NCBI RefSeq assembly: GCF_000382425.1
Contig: NZ_KB908292.1
Location: 248,001 to 312,000 of the forward strand
Direction of reading: 5' to 3'
DNA length: 64,000 nucleotides
From: Empedobacter brevis NBRC 14943 = ATCC 43319
Lineage (GTDB): Bacteria > Bacteroidota > Bacteroidia > Flavobacteriales > Weeksellaceae
The notes under the pieces were generated by a model that saw only the letters and a list, made by a program, of their open reading frames with translations, ran no database searches and was not told the DNA's origin. Below, piece after piece: positions 59,814 through 64,000 of the stretch (positions are counted from its first letter, which is position 1; every line of letters starts with the position of its first letter). Both the position numbers and the translations under genes were made by a program.

Positions 59814-61264
59814 TTGTAAAGATTATGGAATCCGCAGGACCTTCCTTCCCCGGAGTAAAATACAACGATAAAAAGGTAGGTAATGGAAAAGGCGAATTAA
59901 TGCTGATGAAAAATTTTCCGTCGTTCATTAACGAATCAAGCAACCGGGAAGAAGTAAAATCCTATTTGGCTTGCATTTCCAAAAACGAGAAAGTAAAGAA
60001 ACCGCAATTCCACGCCATGATTTCAACCAAGTTTCAAGAACATTCCAAAGAAGAGCTCAGCCAAATTGCTGAAAAGTTTATGGAAGAAATGGGCTACGGA
60101 AACCAGCCTTTTCTCATCGTTTTTCACAACGATACTGAAAGCAGCCATGTGCATATTGTTTCGACAAGGGTAGATAAACAAACCGGAAAAAAGATAAACG
60201 ACAGCTATGAAAAGCTGAAAGCGCAAAGAGCTTTGGCAAATGTAATGGAAAAGATGTACGGAATAAACAATGTAGAAAATATCAATAAGCTTCTGAGTTA
60301 CCGGACCGGCTCTTTAAAACAATTGGAACTTTTACTGGAAAGACATGGATTCCGGTTAGCTCAGAACAAAGAAGACCAAATTAAATGGGATATTCTGAAA
60401 AATGGTGTTTGTGAAAAAACAATTTACGGGAATCAGTTTGTTTTTGACAACAGAAAGAATGATGCCAGAACGAAACAAATAAGGGCTATTCTAAGCAAAT
60501 ACAAAGAGCTCTGCTCCAATAAGGTGTTTAAAGTGGAAGACAGAAGAAAACAAGATTCAATGCTTCCGAAAGAAAAACAGGATGAAGATTGGAAACCTAA
60601 AATCGAGTTTGAAAGTGAGCTTCAGAAAAAACTCAGAGAGGTTTTCGGGATTGATATTGTATTTCATCATAAAGACACGAAGAACCCTTTCGGTTATACA
60701 GTGGTTGACCATAAAACAAAAGCGGTTTACAAAGGAAGCGAGATCATGAAAATGAATGACTTGTTTGAGTTCACTTCCGAAACAATGGACAAACGGCTTT
60801 TTGAACGGTTGAAAGATTTTAACATTCCGGATAAAGAAATAAAAACAGTGCTTTTGAATTTTTTGAAAACAAAGCATCCGGAAAGTGATCTGTATGACTT
60901 TATGCTTTTTGAAAACAGAAAAAGAAAGGATAAGGAAACTTTTAATGCAATAAGAAATGATGTAAAAGAGCATCTTACGGCACAGAATCACCATGATGTT
61001 CACCTTATAAAATCGGAACACGGAAAATATTACACCATCCATTCCAAATTCCATTACATCGGAAAACTGGAACAATTGATTGGAGAAAAAGAGTATCAGA
61101 AATTTATACATCCAAATGAAAATCACTCAGGCAATCTAACCACCAAAGAACTAACAAAAGCAGTCAATCAAATGCTGTTCGAATGGACGAAAACTTCAAC
61201 AACAGGAAAAGATCCTGCACAAGATGAATTCAAGAAAAGACGTAAAAACAAAAAAAAATCATAA
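59810..61264 (+). CDS. mobB: MobB-type relaxase
   Basis: A 484-residue relaxase/mobilization nuclease. The histidine triad is present: H68 (FHAMISTKF) and H113-x-H115 (SSHVHIVSTRVDKQTGKKIN). A candidate nucleophile Tyr18 lies in GVKYNDKK at the N-terminus. It nicks oriT and pilots the transferred strand. The long C-terminal half is helical and not assigned. It follows the accessory protein with an ATGA overlap and precedes the ParA-like gene by 1 bp. Confidence 0.93.
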   Translation: MIVKIMESAGPSFPGVKYNDKKVGNGKGELMLMKNFPSFINESSNREEVKSYLACISKNEKVKKPQFHAMISTKFQEHSKEELSQIAEKFMEEMGYGNQPFLIVFHNDTESSHVHIVSTRVDKQTGKKINDSYEKLKAQRALANVMEKMYGINNVENINKLLSYRTGSLKQLELLLERHGFRLAQNKEDQIKWDILKNGVCEKTIYGNQFVFDNRKNDARTKQIRAILSKYKELCSNKVFKVEDRRKQDSMLPKEKQDEDWKPKIEFESELQKKLREVFGIDIVFHHKDTKNPFGYTVVDHKTKAVYKGSEIMKMNDLFEFTSETMDKRLFERLKDFNIPDKEIKTVLLNFLKTKHPESDLYDFMLFENRKRKDKETFNAIRNDVKEHLTAQNHHDVHLIKSEHGKYYTIHSKFHYIGKLEQLIGEKEYQKFIHPNENHSGNLTTKELTKAVNQMLFEWTKTSTTGKDPAQDEFKKRRKNKKKS

Positions 61265-61265
61265 T

Positions 61266-61913
61266 ATGATTATCACATTCGCCACACAAAAAGGAGGAGC
61301 AGGCAAAACCACGCTGGCTATTGCTTTTGCCAATTATATTTCGGCACTATCCGACAGAAAAATCAATGTTTTTGACTTTGACTATCAGAAGTCCTTCTAT
61401 AATAAATGGAAAGAAGATGAACTTTCCGAATTGCCGAAACGCTATGAAGTCAAAGTAGCAGGAGATGGAGAGAACCCTTTTTCAGATTTAGAGCAGCTGA
61501 TTGGTTTAAAGGAAAGCAGAGATATAAATGTCTTTGATTTAGCCGGAACACTTGATGAAAAATACAGCGACCTGTTGATTTACAGTGATGTGATTATCAT
61601 TCCTTTCGAATATTCCGATGTATCGGTAAAGTCCACACTGGTTTTCAAAAATGTTCTCGGAATGCTGGAAAGCGAAGCAGAACGCATTTTCATCCGCTCT
61701 AAATACGATAAGGGATATAAATACCTCAATCAAAAGGAAATGGATGTTGAGATTTCGAAATACGGAATTCTGATTGAAAGCCCTGTCTTCAAAAGAAACT
61801 GCCTGCAAACCATTGATACCAGAAAATTAACCTATGAACAGAAATATGCTGTAAAGAATCCTTTTAATGAAATCATAGCACACATTAACGAAGCACTTCA
61901 AACCACTATTTAG
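61266..61913 (+). CDS. traA: ParA-like ATPase (TraA of the conjugative element)
   Basis: A 215-residue ATPase from ATG 61266 (MIITFATQKGGAGKTTLAIA), with the deviant Walker A KGGAGKTT and a Walker A' Asp in INVFDFDYQK. The frame is open to 61224, inside the relaxase gene, but the Met at 61266 starts the family. TraA of CTnDOT-like elements is such a ParA protein. Its role may be positioning or copy control of the element. Confidence 0.9.
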   Translation: MIITFATQKGGAGKTTLAIAFANYISALSDRKINVFDFDYQKSFYNKWKEDELSELPKRYEVKVAGDGENPFSDLEQLIGLKESRDINVFDLAGTLDEKYSDLLIYSDVIIIPFEYSDVSVKSTLVFKNVLGMLESEAERIFIRSKYDKGYKYLNQKEMDVEISKYGILIESPVFKRNCLQTIDTRKLTYEQKYAVKNPFNEIIAHINEALQTTI

Positions 61914-61946
61914 AAAAGAATTGAGAACCTAAAAAAATCTAAAACA

Positions 61947-62399
61947 ATGATCAAATATTCACTTCTACTTATAACAGCTTATGTTATTTATTATGCCGGA
62001 AACATTATCTACGATCTTTTTCTTAAAAAAGAAACTGCTGTAAACCGGGAAGAATCAGAAGTCTTTTCTTTTTCTGATTATGCTTTAGATAAAGAAGAAC
62101 CGGAAGCTGTAGGAATTGAAGATGTCGAGAACCTCAATCTGCCGCAATCGTTCACTCAAAAAGAAATCATCCCGAAACTTTCCCCGGAGCATGAAGAAAG
62201 ACTGAGTCTGGATGAATTAAGACAGCGTTTTGAGTCCGAACAGGATTTGGATGACGTTTTGGAAAACGAGCCTGAAAGAACAAAAGAAGAATCGAAAAAC
62301 AAAGATAACGGATGGCATCAAATCCTTAACCTTTCAGAAACTATGGTTCAGCTGGTTTCCAATATCGACGGGCACAAGGTGTATCATTCAACAATGTAA
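61947..62399 (+). CDS. Conjugative-element membrane protein of unknown function
   Basis: A 150-residue protein with one N-terminal membrane helix (about residues 5-24) and an acidic, probably disordered, tail rich in Glu/Asp, with the conserved-looking end HQILNLSETMVQLVSNIDGH. It lies between traA and traE, where related elements carry variable tra genes. I do not recognise a family. Confidence 0.7.
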   Translation: MIKYSLLLITAYVIYYAGNIIYDLFLKKETAVNREESEVFSFSDYALDKEEPEAVGIEDVENLNLPQSFTQKEIIPKLSPEHEERLSLDELRQRFESEQDLDDVLENEPERTKEESKNKDNGWHQILNLSETMVQLVSNIDGHKVYHSTM

Positions 62400-62445
62400 A
62401 TCAAATTCAACTCTTATTTAACCTAAATTTTAATTTTTTATTACG

Positions 62446-62766
62446 ATGAAAAAGAATTTCAAAAAAAACGTGACAACAAAAAAGGCTCTAACCCTTGCTT
62501 TAGTACTGTTGGCAACGGTTCCGATGTTTGCCCAGGGCGGAGCAACCGCAATCTCCAATGCAGCAAGTGACATCAGGGACTATTGGGACCCCATTAAGCT
62601 GATTCTGAAAGCAGTTGGCGGATTGGTCGGATTTATCGGTGGCCTGCGGGTTTATAACAAATGGACCAACGGAGATCAGGATGTGAACAAGGAAATTCTT
62701 GGTTATGGAGGAGCCATGATCTTTTTGCTTGTAGTTCCGGAATTTGTCACTGCATTCTTTGCCTAA
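62446..62766 (+). CDS. traE: DUF4134 family conjugation protein (TraE)
   Basis: A 106-residue protein with a signal-like first helix ending MFAQGG and two more helices. The segment GGATAISNAASDIRDYWDPI and GGLRVYNKWTNGDQDVNKEI match DUF4134, a VirB2-like candidate pilin subunit of Bacteroidota elements (inference from family position). Confidence 0.94.
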   Translation: MKKNFKKNVTTKKALTLALVLLATVPMFAQGGATAISNAASDIRDYWDPIKLILKAVGGLVGFIGGLRVYNKWTNGDQDVNKEILGYGGAMIFLLVVPEFVTAFFA

Positions 62767-62767
62767 T

Positions 62768-63082
62768 ATGGGGTTTTATCTCTACAAGGGGCTGAAAAAG
62801 CCTCTTGTATTTTTCGGATTGAAAGGAAAGTACATTTTTTATGCTGTGGGTATTATCGCAGGTGGTGTCGTAAGCTCCCTTATCTTATCCAAATTCGGAT
62901 TGTTAGGTTCTTTGCTTGGACTTGGTGTAACCGCAGGGTGTGTTTATCTCATTTTTAAAAGGCAGGACAAATACGGATTGTATGACAAAACCAAAAACTT
63001 CAATCAGATTTTAATTTTTCCCAAAAGGATAAGCAACAAAACACGATTAAAACGAAATGAAAACAAAAAAGCAAGCATTTGA
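62768..63082 (+). CDS. traF: DUF4133 family conjugation protein (TraF)
   Basis: A 104-residue protein from ATG 62768, right after the traE stop, with two membrane helices and the motifs LYKGLKKPLVFFGLKGKYIF and KRQDKYGLYDKTKNFNQ. This is DUF4133, a VirB3-like partner. The frame is open 8 codons further upstream inside traE, but that start is not used in the family. It overlaps traG by 26 bp. Confidence 0.92.
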   Translation: MGFYLYKGLKKPLVFFGLKGKYIFYAVGIIAGGVVSSLILSKFGLLGSLLGLGVTAGCVYLIFKRQDKYGLYDKTKNFNQILIFPKRISNKTRLKRNENKKASI

Positions 63083-64000
63083 TATTCCTTTTATCGGCTA
63101 CGATTATGGCAAAGATATGGGATGGGATTTTGATGTTCTTTTTGGACAATATGGAAATCCGGTTATCGGTATCAGTATCAAGAATAGTGTAGAACAGTAC
63201 TCGGCAGACCCCGATAATTATCTCCATTTTCATACAGTTCTCAATCAGGTCGTAGCCATTATCGGAGAAGGACGAATTGTTCAAAAGCTCGACCTGTTTT
63301 CAAAAAAGAAATACACAGCTGAACCATTCAATCAATTTTTACAGCAAAAATATTCAGAACATTTTGATGGGCGACTTTTTAAAACAATTGAAACGGTACT
63401 TCTCTTCACAGATATTATAGATGACAAGCTGAAAAAGAAAAACAAACAGTACGACTTTTCTGATAAAAGTTACAAAGAACTTCGGGACAAATGCCAAAAA
63501 GTATTTATGCTTCTAAAGCAGAGCGATTGTGAGCCGGAATTCTTATTTGAAAAAGACTTTGAATACTATATTTCCGGGGCATTGTCAATGCAATTTACAA
63601 ATACACCATCTTTTGATAATATTAAAAGTACAAATGAGTATTTGCGAATCGGAAACCGATACGTTAAAAATATTTCCTACGTTGATGTTGAAAATATTGA
63701 TCTACCCTCTGAGATTGAACCTTATTCTATCTTGGGAGGTAACGGAGCAGCAGCAGAAACAGCAGTCGATAATTTTACGTTCATCAATGAGTTGGAAGAT
63801 TACGAAACGATTATTTACAATCAGGTTATTACCATTCCACCACAGGCACAGCAGCAAAGGGAACTCGACAAAAAAAAGAAAAAGCATGAAGGAGCAGCCA
63901 ATAATTCACCATCCAATGCCATTATCGCAGAAGAGATTGGGACGCTTTTACATCATATCGCCATTGATGGACAACTCGTTGTCAATGCTCATTTTTCTAT
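63057..64000 (+). CDS. traG: TraG conjugation ATPase (VirB4-like), N-terminal part
   Basis: An open frame from ATG 63057 to the window end, about 314 codons. It begins MKTKKQAFDIPFIGYDYGKD and contains QYSADPDNYLHFHTVLNQVV and the tail GTLLHHIAIDGQLVVNAHFS. This matches the N-terminal region of Bacteroidota TraG ATPases. The Walker A motif is expected beyond the window. The start overlaps traF by 26 bp in another frame. It would power the mating-channel assembly. Confidence 0.92.
   Translation, partial: MKTKKQAFDIPFIGYDYGKDMGWDFDVLFGQYGNPVIGISIKNSVEQYSADPDNYLHFHTVLNQVVAIIGEGRIVQKLDLFSKKKYTAEPFNQFLQQKYSEHFDGRLFKTIETVLLFTDIIDDKLKKKNKQYDFSDKSYKELRDKCQKVFMLLKQSDCEPEFLFEKDFEYYISGALSMQFTNTPSFDNIKSTNEYLRIGNRYVKNISYVDVENIDLPSEIEPYSILGGNGAAAETAVDNFTFINELEDYETIIYNQVITIPPQAQQQRELDKKKKKHEGAANNSPSNAIIAEEIGTLLHHIAIDGQLVVNAHFS

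Overview
The window reads as about 64 kb of an AT-rich Bacteroidota chromosome, most likely a flavobacterium of the Weeksellaceae type (inference). The support is: TonB-dependent receptors of the CarboxypepD_reg/OMP beta-barrel type; the bacillithiol gene bshC; many promoters of the flavobacterial form TAnnTTTG; start sites without Shine-Dalgarno motifs; and a conjugative element with DUF4134/DUF4133/TraG genes, which is specific to this phylum. No rRNA or tRNA gene was recognised.

Region 1 (1-4.8 kb) is core: the start of a MerR-type regulator, an M23 peptidase, alaS and an EamA transporter. Region 2 (4.8-11.75 kb) is a foreign, very AT-rich island. It encodes three small precursor peptides with double-glycine leaders (not in ordinary ORF calls because they are 46-51 residues long), followed on the same strand by a two-helix membrane protein, an HlyD adaptor, a C39-peptidase ABC exporter, a TolC-like channel and a CPBP membrane protease. 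A divergent XRE regulator sits at its edge. This is a complete bacteriocin/peptide-pheromone synthesis and type I export locus. It is bracketed by a 133-bp direct repeat of the 3' end of the EamA gene, which records how it was inserted.

Region 3 (11.8-52 kb) is ordinary chromosome with convergent gene blocks separated by clear hairpin terminators: a fused N-formylglutamate amidohydrolase/DUF1704 protein next to an ATP-grasp ligase, pth, nadD, maf, kdsC-like, two TonB-dependent receptors (one under a SAM-I riboswitch, one behind a duplicated palindromic site), bshC, a LysM/periplasmic-binding protein, manC, an MlaE-MlaF pair, ribH, ndk, pabB/pabC, a split Ada-AlkB alkylation-repair operon, mrp and a NifU-like gene.

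Region 4 (about 52.3 kb to the end) is the left end of an integrative conjugative element. It has cut off the 5' end of a DUF1398 gene. In order it carries: an IntDOT-like tyrosine integrase (Ser in place of the first catalytic Arg); a short block of a 33-bp palindromic tandem repeat; the scar of a deleted AraC/TonB-receptor pair; a two-gene methyltransferase plus PD-(D/E)xK nuclease system; the main 33-bp repeat array (about 15 units); a candidate oriT; the mobilization proteins; a ParA-like TraA; and the start of the tra operon (TraE, TraF, TraG), which runs off the window. The most novel items are the three-peptide bacteriocin locus, the split 33-bp repeat array and the methyltransferase/nuclease pair.
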